Source: an uncultured Eubacteriales bacterium (lineage in GTDB: Bacteria > Bacillota > Clostridia > Tissierellales > Peptoniphilaceae). Taken from it: 64,000 nucleotides of DNA. Within the stretch, counting starts at the first letter, position 1. Every line of letters begins with the position of its first letter. Positions 25,037-33,314 of the stretch are shown here, in pieces. A program made the translations under genes and the position numbers. The stretch is taken from assembly GCA_900539225.1 (NCBI GenBank), contig UQBO01000007.1, positions 1 through 64,000 of the forward strand, read 5' to 3'. The notes beneath the pieces were generated by a model. The model saw only the letters and a list, made by a program, of their open reading frames with translations, was not told the origin of the DNA and did no database searches.

Positions 25037-25989
25037 TTGCTCTTAACCTCCCCAAATACCTTAGGTGTAGTTAATGACTCGATTAATGGTGTTGCAGTGT
25101 TCATAAGTATGATTGCATATGAAACTCCTTCTGCCATACCGCCATATATTCTGATTATAGCAGTAATTAGACCGCAGCCTATTGCAAATATGATTCTACC
25201 ATTAGGTGTTACAGGACATGTAACGAAGTCTGTTGCCATGAAGAAGGCTCCTAGTATAAGGCCTCCGCCAAGAATATGGTATGGCAATAAGCTAATGTCG
25301 ACACCAAATGCTAGTAATAATACTGCTGTAGTTAAAATATATAAGCAAGGTATTTTCCAATCAATAACTTTCTTTACTATTAAGTAGATTCCGCCAAGAA
25401 TCAATAGTATAGAACATGTTTCACCTATAACTCCACCGATGTTACCAATTGCCATGTCCATAAGTGATGGCAATTCAGCTGTTGTACCTGCCTTCATTAG
25501 TTGAAGTGGTGTAGCTGATGCTACTCCGTCAGGTGTGATGTAATTAGTTATAAGTCCTGGCCAAGATGCCATGATAGCTGCTCTTGCTCCAAGTGCCGGG
25601 TTCATAAAGTTTGAACCGATTCCACCGAAGATTTGTTTTACTATGCATATAGCAAAGAAACCGCCAAATACTGGCATCCACCATGGTGCACTTGCTGGTA
25701 AGTTAAATGCTAATAAAATTCCTGTGATTACAGCTGATAAATCGCTAACTGTAACTTTCTTTTTGAATAACTTTTGCATAAGTACTTCTGCTACAACACA
25801 TGAAGCAACTGATACTACTGTTAGCATTAAAGCGTTCATACCGAAAAAGTAGATACTTGCTGCTAAAGCTGGTAGTAATGCTATGATAACGTCTAGCATC
25901 ATCTTTTGAGTAGTATCCTTAGAACGCAAATATGGAGCTAAACTTACTCTGTAAAGCTTTTCTTCTTGTAAATTTTTATTTGTTTCCAT
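25033..25989 (-). CDS. rnfD: Rnf complex membrane flavoprotein subunit RnfD
   Basis: The 318-residue polytopic subunit also carries covalent FMN. The attachment motif is SATPL with T160, after the conserved region NPALGARAAIMASWP. RnfD forms the main ion-path subunit together with RnfA and RnfE. The soluble N terminus SLAPYLRSKDTTQKMMLDV is typical. Whether this complex pumps sodium ions or protons cannot be read reliably from the sequence. Confidence 0.96.
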   Translation of the reverse strand: METNKNLQEEKLYRVSLAPYLRSKDTTQKMMLDVIIALLPALAASIYFFGMNALMLTVVSVASCVVAEVLMQKLFKKKVTVSDLSAVITGILLAFNLPASAPWWMPVFGGFFAICIVKQIFGGIGSNFMNPALGARAAIMASWPGLITNYITPDGVASATPLQLMKAGTTAELPSLMDMAIGNIGGVIGETCSILLILGGIYLIVKKVIDWKIPCLYILTTAVLLLAFGVDISLLPYHILGGGLILGAFFMATDFVTCPVTPNGRIIFAIGCGLITAIIRIYGGMAEGVSYAIILMNTATPLIESLTTPKVFGEVKSK

Positions 25990-25998
25990 ATTTCCCTC

Positions 25999-27354
25999 CT
26001 ATCTAGATCTTCTTAGAGATTGTTTTATCTCTCTCTTTGCTACTGAAATTCTTTCAGCTAAGAATCTCTTTGCAGGACAAACATATGAACAAGATCCGCA
26101 TACAATACAGCTTTGAGCGTTGTATTTGTCGCACATCTTAAGGTTGCCTAGCTCTTGATATCTTGAGATATAAAGTGGCATTAAGTGTACTGGACAAGCT
26201 TCTACGCACTTACCGCATTTTATGCATTGGCTTTCTTCTTCATCTTTGTAGTCGTTATCAGTTAATAGGATTATACCTGATGTATTCTTTGATATAGGTG
26301 TATCTAATGAATATTGAGCAACACCTGTCATTGGTCCACCAACAATAACTTTTGTAACATCGCCATTAAAACCGCCAGCTTGTTCAACTAGATCTCTAAT
26401 AGATGTTCCAACATATGCGTTGATGTTCTTAGGTGTTTTTACTCCGTTACCTGTAACTGTAACTACTCTCTTATGTGATACGTGACCAAATGTTACTGCA
26501 TCGTAGATAGCTACGAAGGTACCAACATTACTTACAAATGTATTAACATTCTTAGTTCTTCCTCCTTGAGGAACTTTTCTACCTAAAATAGAGTCAACCA
26601 TTCTATAAGCGTCCCCTTGAGGGAATTTAGTTTTAAGTACTGCTACTTTGATGAACTTGTCATCTTTTAATTTTTCTTCTAGTAGATCTATAGCGTCTTG
26701 TTTATTATCTTCAATTCCTATGTAAGCACTGCTAACATTAAGATATTTCATAACTATCCTAAGGCCGCCTATCATTCTGTCTGAATATTCAAGCATCATT
26801 CTGTGGTCACATGTCAAGAACGGCTCGCATTCAGCAGCATTGATGATTATAGTGTCTATGGTGCCATCATCAGACGATTGTAATTTTGCAAATGATGGGA
26901 ACGCTCCTCCACCCATACCTATAATTCCTGCTTCTTTAATTAGTTCGATGATTTTTTCTTTAGATAAGTTTCTAAAGTCACCGTAACCTTCCATTAAAAG
27001 TTCACTACTGTTTGGATTGCCTAGTGCTTCTAATTCTTCATCACTTGCTTTTTCAATAGTGATTGAATTAACTAACCATCCTCCTGTAGTGTAAACTTTG
27101 CCAATATCTCTAACTATACCAGAAATACTTGCATGAACAGGAGCAAATAAAGATGCATCGCTGTCACCAATCTTTTGGCCTTCTCTAACGAAGTCGCCCT
27201 TTTTAACAAGTGGTGTACATTCCGCACCTACGTGTTGATTTAGTGGAATAACAACTTTATTAGGCTCTTTTTGCTCTTCAATAGCTTGTTTTTCTGATAA
27301 TTCCTTGTACTCGGGCATATGAACGCCTCCAGTAAAGGTTTTAAGTATTGACAT
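25999..27354 (-). CDS. rnfC: Rnf complex NADH-binding subunit RnfC
   Basis: RnfC holds the NAD site and FMN, linked to RnfB by iron-sulfur clusters. The product is about 451 residues from the ATG at 27354, which follows GGGGTGA; a start six codons earlier lies before the binding site. Seen in order are a barrel-sandwich N domain (VVIPLNQHVGAECTPLVKKGD), the NAD/FMN loop GMGGGAFPSFAKL with AAECEPFLTCDHR, an SLBB-type region, and two 4Fe-4S motifs (CIKCGKCVEACP and CIVCGSCSYVCP). It is the first gene of rnfCDGEAB and has its own promoter. Confidence 0.96.
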   Translation of the reverse strand: MSILKTFTGGVHMPEYKELSEKQAIEEQKEPNKVVIPLNQHVGAECTPLVKKGDFVREGQKIGDSDASLFAPVHASISGIVRDIGKVYTTGGWLVNSITIEKASDEELEALGNPNSSELLMEGYGDFRNLSKEKIIELIKEAGIIGMGGGAFPSFAKLQSSDDGTIDTIIINAAECEPFLTCDHRMMLEYSDRMIGGLRIVMKYLNVSSAYIGIEDNKQDAIDLLEEKLKDDKFIKVAVLKTKFPQGDAYRMVDSILGRKVPQGGRTKNVNTFVSNVGTFVAIYDAVTFGHVSHKRVVTVTGNGVKTPKNINAYVGTSIRDLVEQAGGFNGDVTKVIVGGPMTGVAQYSLDTPISKNTSGIILLTDNDYKDEEESQCIKCGKCVEACPVHLMPLYISRYQELGNLKMCDKYNAQSCIVCGSCSYVCPAKRFLAERISVAKREIKQSLRRSR

Positions 27355-27380
27355 AAAATCACCCCATTTCACAAATAAAT

Positions 27381-27409
27381 ATTATAACATTAAATTCGAA
27401 TAATATCAA
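27381..27409 (-). promoter_or_regulatory. Promoter of the rnf operon
   Basis: TTGATA (27409-27404), a 17-bp spacer and a perfect TATAAT (27386-27381) with a preceding TGT (extended -10). The -35 box overlaps the TGA stop codon of the upstream lipoprotein gene. Any read-through from the polA operon would cross this promoter. Confidence 0.75.
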
Positions 27410-28947
27410 GACTTTGCGCTCACAATAATTAAATCTTTTATCTTCGAATAAAGGTTTTGAAAATTAATCTTGCCATCAAATATCATATTCTCTTTAAATA
27501 TTAAAGCATTTTTCTCATAGCCAAGTGGTATATATATCTTTTCATCTTGAAGAAAATTATTTATTTCTTTGTATTCTATCTTATTAGTATATAAATTATT
27601 AAGTAGAGCCTCATATCTATCGTCTGAGTAGCCCATAAAGTTATTAGCGGACCTATTTGAAAACATATAGCTTAGATCAAAGGCGTTGTTAACTAGGTAC
27701 TCACCAACATAGATGTCATATTTCTCATTAAAGCTAATCTTGCTCGCATCCTTAGCAAGCATCTCTACTTTAAAGCCTGCGTTATCTAGCTGTGTGTAAA
27801 TAATATTTGCAATCGCTCTTTTCTTCGCATCGTTTTTATTATATAGTATGCTTAGCTTAATAAGTTTATTATTTTTATCGACGTACTGATGATTTTCGTT
27901 CTTCTTTATACTTAGCTTAGATAGATCCTCTTTCTCTTTTATATCGTGAAGGCCAAAAATTGATTCTTCAGGATAAAAGCCTTGGCATAAAGCTAAATTG
28001 CTTGAGAACACCTCTTTATTGATCAGTTCCTTATTTATGCTAGCTTCAACTAGCTTTCTTAAGTCAATTGATGGCTTCTTCTTATGGTTAAAGCCAATAT
28101 AATAAAGCTTATTCGATGGAAATTCAATCACAGAATACTTTGAGCTGTTTAAAAACGCTGAGTAATTTGAATCAAAAGCCGTATATATATCAAGCTTACC
28201 CGTTTCGAATATGCCCTCAATATTAGCAGGGTTCTCTATGACTATGCCTGTAACTGTGTCAATGGATGCTTGGCCATTGAAGTAGGACTTGTTTTTCTCT
28301 AAGATAAGTAATTTATTGTTCTCATATGACTTAAACTTGAATGGTCCTGTGCCATTAGGCGTGTAATTGTTGTAGTCATCTGTTGATGATATGATAGGAA
28401 AAGTTAATTTATACAAATTATTTTGACTCGCACTTGCAAATTTAACTTCTACACTATTATTATCAAGTCTATTGATAGTGAAATTTGCTGATCCATTAAA
28501 AATTTTATTTCCTTCGTCATTTATTAAATTATAATAAAAGGACCTATCCTTATTATTTAAGATATAAATATATGAAAAGATAACATCATCCGCACTTAAA
28601 ACTTTGCCGTTATGAAATTTAACGCCCTCTCTTAACTTGATTCTATAAGTTCTCTCATCCACCTTTTCTACCGAACTCGCTAGCAAATTATTTAATGAAG
28701 AGTCATCATTAATCTCTAAAAGGCTTGAGTAAATAAGGTCTTTAAAGTAATAATAGTATAGGTTGTCATTAAGTATAGGATTAAATGTCTTAAATGGTGT
28801 TAAAGGCAGATTGATATTGCCTCCCTGAGATAGTAGATAAGCTTCACTCGCCTCGTTTTGTGCGCCTTCGTTATCATCAGTTTTCTTGCAAGAAATTAGA
28901 CTTACGCAAAGCACTAATACTAATATTAATAATATTTTCTTTTTCAT
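27406..28947 (-). CDS. Peptide-type ABC transporter substrate-binding lipoprotein (SBP family 5)
   Basis: This 513-residue exported lipoprotein has a signal peptide (residues 1-19) ending in the lipobox LISC, so C20 is the lipidation site. The mature part matches the oligopeptide/dipeptide-binding family: YLLSQGGNINLPLTPFKTFNP, then the RTYRIKLREGVKFHNGKVLSADDVIFSY segment that is nearly diagnostic, then NGTGPFKFKSYE. No permease or ATPase gene is nearby, so it is an orphan binding protein serving a transporter elsewhere, or a sensor. It overlaps the upstream transglycosylase gene by 4 bp (ATGA). Confidence 0.9.
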   Translation of the reverse strand: MKKKILLILVLVLCVSLISCKKTDDNEGAQNEASEAYLLSQGGNINLPLTPFKTFNPILNDNLYYYYFKDLIYSSLLEINDDSSLNNLLASSVEKVDERTYRIKLREGVKFHNGKVLSADDVIFSYIYILNNKDRSFYYNLINDEGNKIFNGSANFTINRLDNNSVEVKFASASQNNLYKLTFPIISSTDDYNNYTPNGTGPFKFKSYENNKLLILEKNKSYFNGQASIDTVTGIVIENPANIEGIFETGKLDIYTAFDSNYSAFLNSSKYSVIEFPSNKLYYIGFNHKKKPSIDLRKLVEASINKELINKEVFSSNLALCQGFYPEESIFGLHDIKEKEDLSKLSIKKNENHQYVDKNNKLIKLSILYNKNDAKKRAIANIIYTQLDNAGFKVEMLAKDASKISFNEKYDIYVGEYLVNNAFDLSYMFSNRSANNFMGYSDDRYEALLNNLYTNKIEYKEINNFLQDEKIYIPLGYEKNALIFKENMIFDGKINFQNLYSKIKDLIIVSAKS

Positions 28948-29519
28948 TTGCTAAAGTCCTCCAATATACTTGAAAGCTCATCTAGAAAAATTCCATACTT
29001 GTCCATAAAGTTAATGATATTTCTTGTCAATCTAATTTCTCTTACATATTTTCTTGTCTCTTCGAAATCCACGTAATTATCCATTTCATTTTTATTGTAG
29101 CCTTCAGCATTAATCCAGCGCTTAGCATTTTCAGGACCTGCGTTGTATGCAAGGAGCGCATGCTCTTCATCTGAATCCATAAGCTTCATTAAGTATGACA
29201 AGTAATATGTCCCTAGTCTAATATTGTTATCAGCAGCTTCAATCCTGTAATCATCTATATTTAGCTTGTCCATAAGCCACATAGCTGTCGACGGCATAAG
29301 CTGCATAAGACCTATAGCGCCCTTTGATGAAACCGCCGTCTCCTTAAAGCGTGACTCCTTAAATATAACTGCCTTGACAAATGATTTATCTACACCGTAT
29401 TCTGTAGAGTACTTATCTATGATATCATCATACTTTCTAGGTATAAAATATATATATACTAGCTCAATAACAAATATTATTAAGAATAGTTTTATTAAAA
29501 ATTTAATTAGCTTCTTCAT
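28944..29519 (-). CDS. Soluble-type lytic transglycosylase (SLT domain), membrane-anchored
   Basis: The enzyme cleaves peptidoglycan glycan strands to 1,6-anhydro ends. The 191-residue protein has an N-terminal signal anchor (about residues 4-26) and an SLT domain with the catalytic glutamate E55 in KESRF. GAIGLMQLMPSTA at 68-80 and LLAYNAGPENAKRW are further family motifs. Length and motifs match Bacillus YjbJ-like proteins. It lies between coaE and the peptide-binding lipoprotein gene with overlaps on both sides. It may supply wall fragments or remodel the wall for the elongasome genes nearby, but that link is inferred. Confidence 0.92.
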   Translation of the reverse strand: MKKLIKFLIKLFLIIFVIELVYIYFIPRKYDDIIDKYSTEYGVDKSFVKAVIFKESRFKETAVSSKGAIGLMQLMPSTAMWLMDKLNIDDYRIEAADNNIRLGTYYLSYLMKLMDSDEEHALLAYNAGPENAKRWINAEGYNKNEMDNYVDFEETRKYVREIRLTRNIINFMDKYGIFLDELSSILEDFSK

Positions 29520-30102
29520 TTATTCTCTCCAAAGTTTTCAAGACCTCTCTTTTTAGATCAGAATGAGTAGAATTGTTTAATATAATGTAGCCAGATGCCT
29601 TAAGCTTTTTATCATTCGTAACACGAGTATCTATCCTAGATACAGCCTCTTCTTTAGTAATATTGTTTCTATTCATAAGTCTTTCAACTTGTATATCTTT
29701 ATCAATATCTACAAAGATTATGCCTTTTATCTCAATATTTGCTTCATTAAAATATTTTTTCGCTTCAAAAAATACTGGCACTTCGATAAAATTAATGCCA
29801 TCTATGAGCATATCTTTGATTTTTTTATAAACAAGAGGATGCACAAAGGCTTCCACCTTTTCTTTAAAGGCAGTATCTGTAAATATAGCGCATCTCATCT
29901 TATCTTTATCAAGCTTTAAGCCTCCTGCAAAATATTCTTCGCCTATTAGAGCTTTAAAACTCTTTAAAAATTCTTCATCCTTATATAGCTCCTTCACTAC
30001 ATCATCCGCGCTGATGGTCATATATCCTTTATCAGCAATGATTTTCAAAACAGATGACTTTCCTGAAGCAATGGAGCCAGTCAAAATATAATTATTTTGC
30101 AT
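29503..30102 (-). CDS. coaE: Dephospho-CoA kinase
   Basis: CoaE phosphorylates dephospho-CoA, the last step of coenzyme A synthesis. The 199-residue product has the Walker A sequence GSIASGKSS at 9-17 and the KGYMTISADDVVKELY segment with the substrate-binding DD pair. The VHPLVYKKIKDML helix follows, and the lid region has QVERLMNRNNITKEEAVSRI. It overlaps polA by 11 bp. The polA-coaE-lytic transglycosylase order is common in Clostridia and relatives. Confidence 0.96.
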   Translation of the reverse strand: MQNNYILTGSIASGKSSVLKIIADKGYMTISADDVVKELYKDEEFLKSFKALIGEEYFAGGLKLDKDKMRCAIFTDTAFKEKVEAFVHPLVYKKIKDMLIDGINFIEVPVFFEAKKYFNEANIEIKGIIFVDIDKDIQVERLMNRNNITKEEAVSRIDTRVTNDKKLKASGYIILNNSTHSDLKREVLKTLERINEEAN

Positions 30103-32716
30103 TGTACCAATTATCCGCTTGATTTATATCAACTTTTAGATCCATATTAAGGCCTTCAATATTTTCCATTAGATCCTTGATTATGTCTTTAACTCTATCC
30201 GCTTCTTCATTCTTTACTTCAACAACGATTTCGTCGTGAACAGTTACAATTATATGAGCATCGATATCTTCTTCTCTAAATTTATTGAATATCTTAACGA
30301 TGGCGATCTTGATTATATCCGCACTAGTGCCTTGTATAGGCATATTAAGCGCAACTCTTTCGCCAAAAGCTCTTATATTGTAGTTTGAATTTTGAAGCTC
30401 TGGTATATTTCTTCTTCTATTGAAAAGTGTCTTTACATAGCCATCTTCTTTAGCTTTTTCTACCACGTCATTCATATACTTGTGAACGCCAGAGAATTTT
30501 TCAAAATAGTTGTCGATATATTCTTTAGCCTCTTTTCTTGAAATCTTTAGGTCTTGTGACAATGAATAATCGCTTATACCATAAACAATGCCGAAGTTAA
30601 CAGCCTTTGCTCTACTTCTGTGCTCACCATCAACCTCGTCAAATGGAATGCCAAAAACCTCCGAAGCTGTCTTTCTGTGTATATCTAAGCCCTCTTCAAA
30701 AGCGTGCAGCATCTTTTCATCATTGGCAATGTAGGCAAGTATCCTTAGCTCGATTTGTGAGTAGTCGCTATCAAGCAGTGTGTAGCCGTCCTCGCTCACA
30801 AAGGCTTTTCTAATCTTTCTACCAGCCTCAGTCCTTATAGGAATGTTTTGAAGATTTGGATCTTGTGATGAAATCCTTCCAGTCGCTGTATTTGTTTGAT
30901 TAAAGTAGGAGTGTATCCTGCCAGTCTCGTCAATTAGGTCCTTAAGACCGTCAATATATGTTGATTTAAGCTTTTGATAAGTTCTGTACTCAACGATTTG
31001 ATCCGCAATTGGATGCTTATTTGAAAGCTTCTCCAAAACCTCAGCATCAGTCGAATAGCCCGTCTTAGTCTTTTTGATAGGCTTGATGCCGAGCTTATCA
31101 AATAGTATTTCACTTAGCTTTTTAGGAGAATTTACGTTAAATTCTTCACCAGCTAAGCTAAATATAATTCTTTCCTTTTCCTTAATAAGTTCGTCATATT
31201 CGTCTCCAAGCCCTAGCAATTCATCTCTGTCGACCTTAAAGCCTGTAAATTCCATATCTGCCAAAGCTTCACTAAGCGGAAGTTCTATATCGTAGAAAAG
31301 AGTTTTTTCGTCTAAACTATCGATCTTTTCCTTGAGTATTGGATAAACATCTTTTATAGTCTTGATCTCATTACTTAAGACTTCGCTTGCCACATCCATG
31401 TCAATGGCTGAAACCACTTTAGTCCTAATTTTTTCCTTCTTATATATATCGTCAAATGAATTTATTTGTCTTTGCAAATAGTCCATAGCCATGTTTTGTA
31501 TGCTATAGTTTGACTTGTTTGAATCAATTAAATAGTAGGCGATGGCTGTGTCAAAAGCAAAGTTTTTAATCAATATACCTTCTTTTTGCGCTAAGACATA
31601 AGCCTTTTTAATGTCATGCGAAACTTTTTTAATATTTTCGTTCTCTAAAATATTCTTTATACAAGATAAGTTATCAGTCTTAATTATATAAACTTTGTCT
31701 AGTATAAAACTTATATATAAAATATCTGAAGTAAAGTATTTGTCAGTGTCTGTAGTGATATTAAAGATAAACTCATCCTTAAGTTTATCAAGAGCCTTTA
31801 TATTATCTTCATCAAGTATTTCTATTTCTAAATTATTTTCCGCTACTTCTATTTTTTTACTGTCTTCTAAAGAGTTAAGTCTAGAATTTAGTTCTAATTC
31901 TTCAAAAATTTCTCTAAGCGCATCATTGTTAGCATCATTTATTTTATAATCTTCGATATCCATAGATATATCAACATCTTTAACAATAGTCGCAAGCTTT
32001 TTAGATAGAAAGGCCATGTCCTTGCCATCTTTTATCCTTTGATTAGTCTTATTATCTTTAAGTTCGTCAATATGCTCATAAAGATTTTCTATAGTTCTGT
32101 ACTCACTAAGTATTTTTAAAGCAGTCTTCTCCCCAATGCCGTAAATACCAGGGATATTATCTGATTGATCGCCCATAAGAGCCTTTAAGTCGATAAATTC
32201 GTCGGGACTAAGACCATAAACCTCGTTCATCTTTTCTATATTATATGTATCAAACTCACTTACGCCCGTCTTAGTGATGATAACGTCTGTATCGTCCTTA
32301 ATTAGCTGTAAGTAGTCCTTGTCCCCTGTTATAAGCAGCTTCTTAACGTTCTTATCATCAATCATAGTCAAAGTGCCTGCAAGGTCGTCTGCCTCAAAGC
32401 CGGCCTTGTCCAAAACCTTTATGCCCATCTTATTAAGTATGTCCTTAAGTATTGGGAATTGAACACTTAGCTCATCAGGAAACTTCATTCTATTGCCTTT
32501 ATAATCATCATAGATATCTTTTCTAAAAGTTTTTTCTTTTCTATCAAAGACCACACAGATGTATTTTGGACCGTAGTCAGCCTTAATCTTGTCAAGCATG
32601 TTTAAAAAGCCATAAATACCGTTAGTAAATATGCCTTTCTTGTTACTCAATAATCTAATTGCATAAAAAGCTCTGTTAAGTAAGCTTGAACCGTCTATAA
32701 TTACAAAATTTTCCAC
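30092..32716 (-). CDS. polA: DNA polymerase I
   Basis: PolA fills gaps and removes RNA primers. The product is about 874 residues from the GTG at 32716, which has AGGTGA five bases upstream and gives the natural N terminus MENFVIIDGSSLLNRAFYA. Earlier GTG and ATG codons lie inside the binding site. The domains in order are a 5' nuclease (to about 290), a middle exonuclease-like domain whose metal motifs look degraded (the DxE position reads NITTDTD), and a palm with LDSDYSQIELR, VNFGIVYG and VHDEIVVE. Proofreading is therefore probably absent, as in many Bacillota. It heads polA-coaE-slt-SBP. Confidence 0.96.
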   Translation of the reverse strand: MENFVIIDGSSLLNRAFYAIRLLSNKKGIFTNGIYGFLNMLDKIKADYGPKYICVVFDRKEKTFRKDIYDDYKGNRMKFPDELSVQFPILKDILNKMGIKVLDKAGFEADDLAGTLTMIDDKNVKKLLITGDKDYLQLIKDDTDVIITKTGVSEFDTYNIEKMNEVYGLSPDEFIDLKALMGDQSDNIPGIYGIGEKTALKILSEYRTIENLYEHIDELKDNKTNQRIKDGKDMAFLSKKLATIVKDVDISMDIEDYKINDANNDALREIFEELELNSRLNSLEDSKKIEVAENNLEIEILDEDNIKALDKLKDEFIFNITTDTDKYFTSDILYISFILDKVYIIKTDNLSCIKNILENENIKKVSHDIKKAYVLAQKEGILIKNFAFDTAIAYYLIDSNKSNYSIQNMAMDYLQRQINSFDDIYKKEKIRTKVVSAIDMDVASEVLSNEIKTIKDVYPILKEKIDSLDEKTLFYDIELPLSEALADMEFTGFKVDRDELLGLGDEYDELIKEKERIIFSLAGEEFNVNSPKKLSEILFDKLGIKPIKKTKTGYSTDAEVLEKLSNKHPIADQIVEYRTYQKLKSTYIDGLKDLIDETGRIHSYFNQTNTATGRISSQDPNLQNIPIRTEAGRKIRKAFVSEDGYTLLDSDYSQIELRILAYIANDEKMLHAFEEGLDIHRKTASEVFGIPFDEVDGEHRSRAKAVNFGIVYGISDYSLSQDLKISRKEAKEYIDNYFEKFSGVHKYMNDVVEKAKEDGYVKTLFNRRRNIPELQNSNYNIRAFGERVALNMPIQGTSADIIKIAIVKIFNKFREEDIDAHIIVTVHDEIVVEVKNEEADRVKDIIKDLMENIEGLNMDLKVDINQADNWYNAK

Positions 32717-32733
32717 TATCATCACCTGCTAAT

Positions 32734-32762
32734 ATCTTAACATTAAATGAGGTATTTGTCAA
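32734..32762 (-). promoter_or_regulatory. Promoter of the polA operon
   Basis: On the minus strand TTGACA (32762-32757), a 17-bp spacer and TAAGAT (32739-32734) with a TGT extension lie just upstream of polA. The predicted leader is only about 10-15 nt. Confidence 0.7.
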
Positions 32763-32820
32763 TTGCTTAGAATCACAAACAAAGCCAATTCAATATAATT
32801 TTAAGAATTATTTTAGGCGC

Positions 32821-32896
32821 AAAAATAAAAAACGTTAAATAATACAAGTAAGTTATGAAAATTACACTGATTATTATTAAACGTTATTTTTATTTT
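32821..32896. repeat. Imperfect AT-rich inverted repeat with two AACGTT cores
   Basis: The arms at 32821-32843 and 32873-32896 are imperfect complements, each centred on AACGTT. They lie just upstream of the strong plus-strand promoter at 32895 and between the divergent polA and small RNA promoters. It could be an operator pair or an UP-element-like tract. The rest of 32763-32894 holds no gene that I can see. Confidence 0.5.
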
Positions 32897-32923
32897 GACA
32901 TATTTCTTCAATTGATGTATAAT
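32895..32923 (+). promoter_or_regulatory. Consensus promoter of a candidate small RNA
   Basis: TTGACA (32895-32900), a 17-bp spacer and TATAAT (32918-32923) match the housekeeping consensus at all twelve positions, with AT tracts upstream. It is one of the strongest predicted promoters in the window and points to no protein gene. Confidence 0.85.
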
Positions 32924-32930
32924 ATATAAT

Positions 32931-33009
32931 GGATGGAGGGTGAGCAAGACCTCTGTCTACTCGTTATTCGACTGTTGGAGAGCTATTTTTATAGCTCTTC
33001 AATTTTTTT
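32931..33009 (+). ncRNA. Candidate small RNA of about 79 nt between polA and tRNA-Sec
   Basis: A full-consensus promoter would start a transcript near G32931. An ideal intrinsic terminator follows: a 12-bp stem (32975-32986 with 32991-33002, one G-T pair), a TTTT loop and seven T residues (33003-33009). The body may form a hairpin GAGCAAGAC-CTCT-GTCTACTC near 32943-32962. I do not recognise it as SRP RNA, 6S RNA, tmRNA, a T-box or a known riboswitch. An open frame starting ATGGAGGGTGAG at 32933 runs through the terminator and then antisense to tRNA-Sec, so coding is unlikely. The function is unknown. Confidence 0.7.
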
Positions 33010-33024
33010 GTGTGTTGACCACAA

Positions 33025-33055
33025 TAAAAAAGATCAAACTAAAGCTAGTTTGATC
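33025..33055 (-). terminator. Intrinsic terminator of tRNA-Sec
   Basis: A perfect 10-bp stem (33032-33041 with 33046-33055, GATCAAACTA and its complement) with an AAGC loop is followed on the minus strand by six T residues. It lies directly after the 3' CCA of the selenocysteine tRNA. Confidence 0.85.
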
Positions 33056-33060
33056 ATATA

Positions 33061-33158
33061 TGGCGGGAGTATGTGCGAATCGAACACACCTATGAAGCTA
33101 CAAACCCCACATGCACGGTTTTGAAGACCGGAGAGCCCACCAGGACTCATCTACCCCC
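33061..33158 (-). tRNA. selC: tRNA-Sec (anticodon UCA)
   Basis: The 98-nt gene has the selenocysteine tRNA fold. The acceptor begins GGGGGTAG and ends ATACTCCC-G-CCA, an 8-bp-type arm with a 5-bp T stem (GTGTG/CGCAC around TTCGATT). The D stem is 6 bp with a 4-nt loop (GAGTCC TGGT GGGCTC). The anticodon loop is CTTCAAA with UCA at 33124-33122, and a long variable arm of about 7 bp follows. Encoded CCA is present. It implies that the organism reads UGA as selenocysteine for some proteins, needing SelA, SelB and SelD elsewhere. It has its own promoter and terminator. Confidence 0.95.
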
Positions 33159-33168
33159 AGACTTACTT

Positions 33169-33197
33169 ATTATAGCATAATTAAAGCTATTTTACAA
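33169..33197 (-). promoter_or_regulatory. Promoter of tRNA-Sec
   Basis: TTGTAA (33197-33192), a 17-bp spacer and TATAAT (33174-33169) with a TGC extension lie about 10 bp before the tRNA 5' end on the minus strand. Confidence 0.75.
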
Positions 33198-33254
33198 GTA
33201 TTTTATATTATTAAGACATTTTTTAGAAAAAATAAAGAAAATTTAAAAAAAGTC

Positions 33255-33283
33255 TTGCTATTTCTATAAATTTATGGTAAAAT
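33255..33283 (+). promoter_or_regulatory. Promoter of rpsT
   Basis: TTGCTA (33255-33260), a 17-bp spacer and TAAAAT (33278-33283) with a TGG extension, about 30 bp before the rpsT start. Confidence 0.65.
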
Positions 33284-33314
33284 ATCAATGTTATGAAATT
33301 TGGAGGTGAGATTA

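Noticed and set aside
30607..30813. Plus-strand Cys/Arg-rich frame opposite polA
   Set aside because: It is the complement of conserved polymerase palm sequence and has no start signals.
32931..33009. Spot 42, SRP RNA or 6S RNA identity for the small RNA
   Set aside because: E. coli spf also neighbours polA, but the sequence shows no resemblance. The conserved SRP tetraloop region and the long 6S bubble are absent.
32933..33124. 63-codon plus-strand frame starting ATGGAGGGTGAG
   Set aside because: It crosses a strong intrinsic terminator and then runs antisense through tRNA-Sec; the product has no family features. The region is better read as a small RNA plus a tRNA on the other strand.
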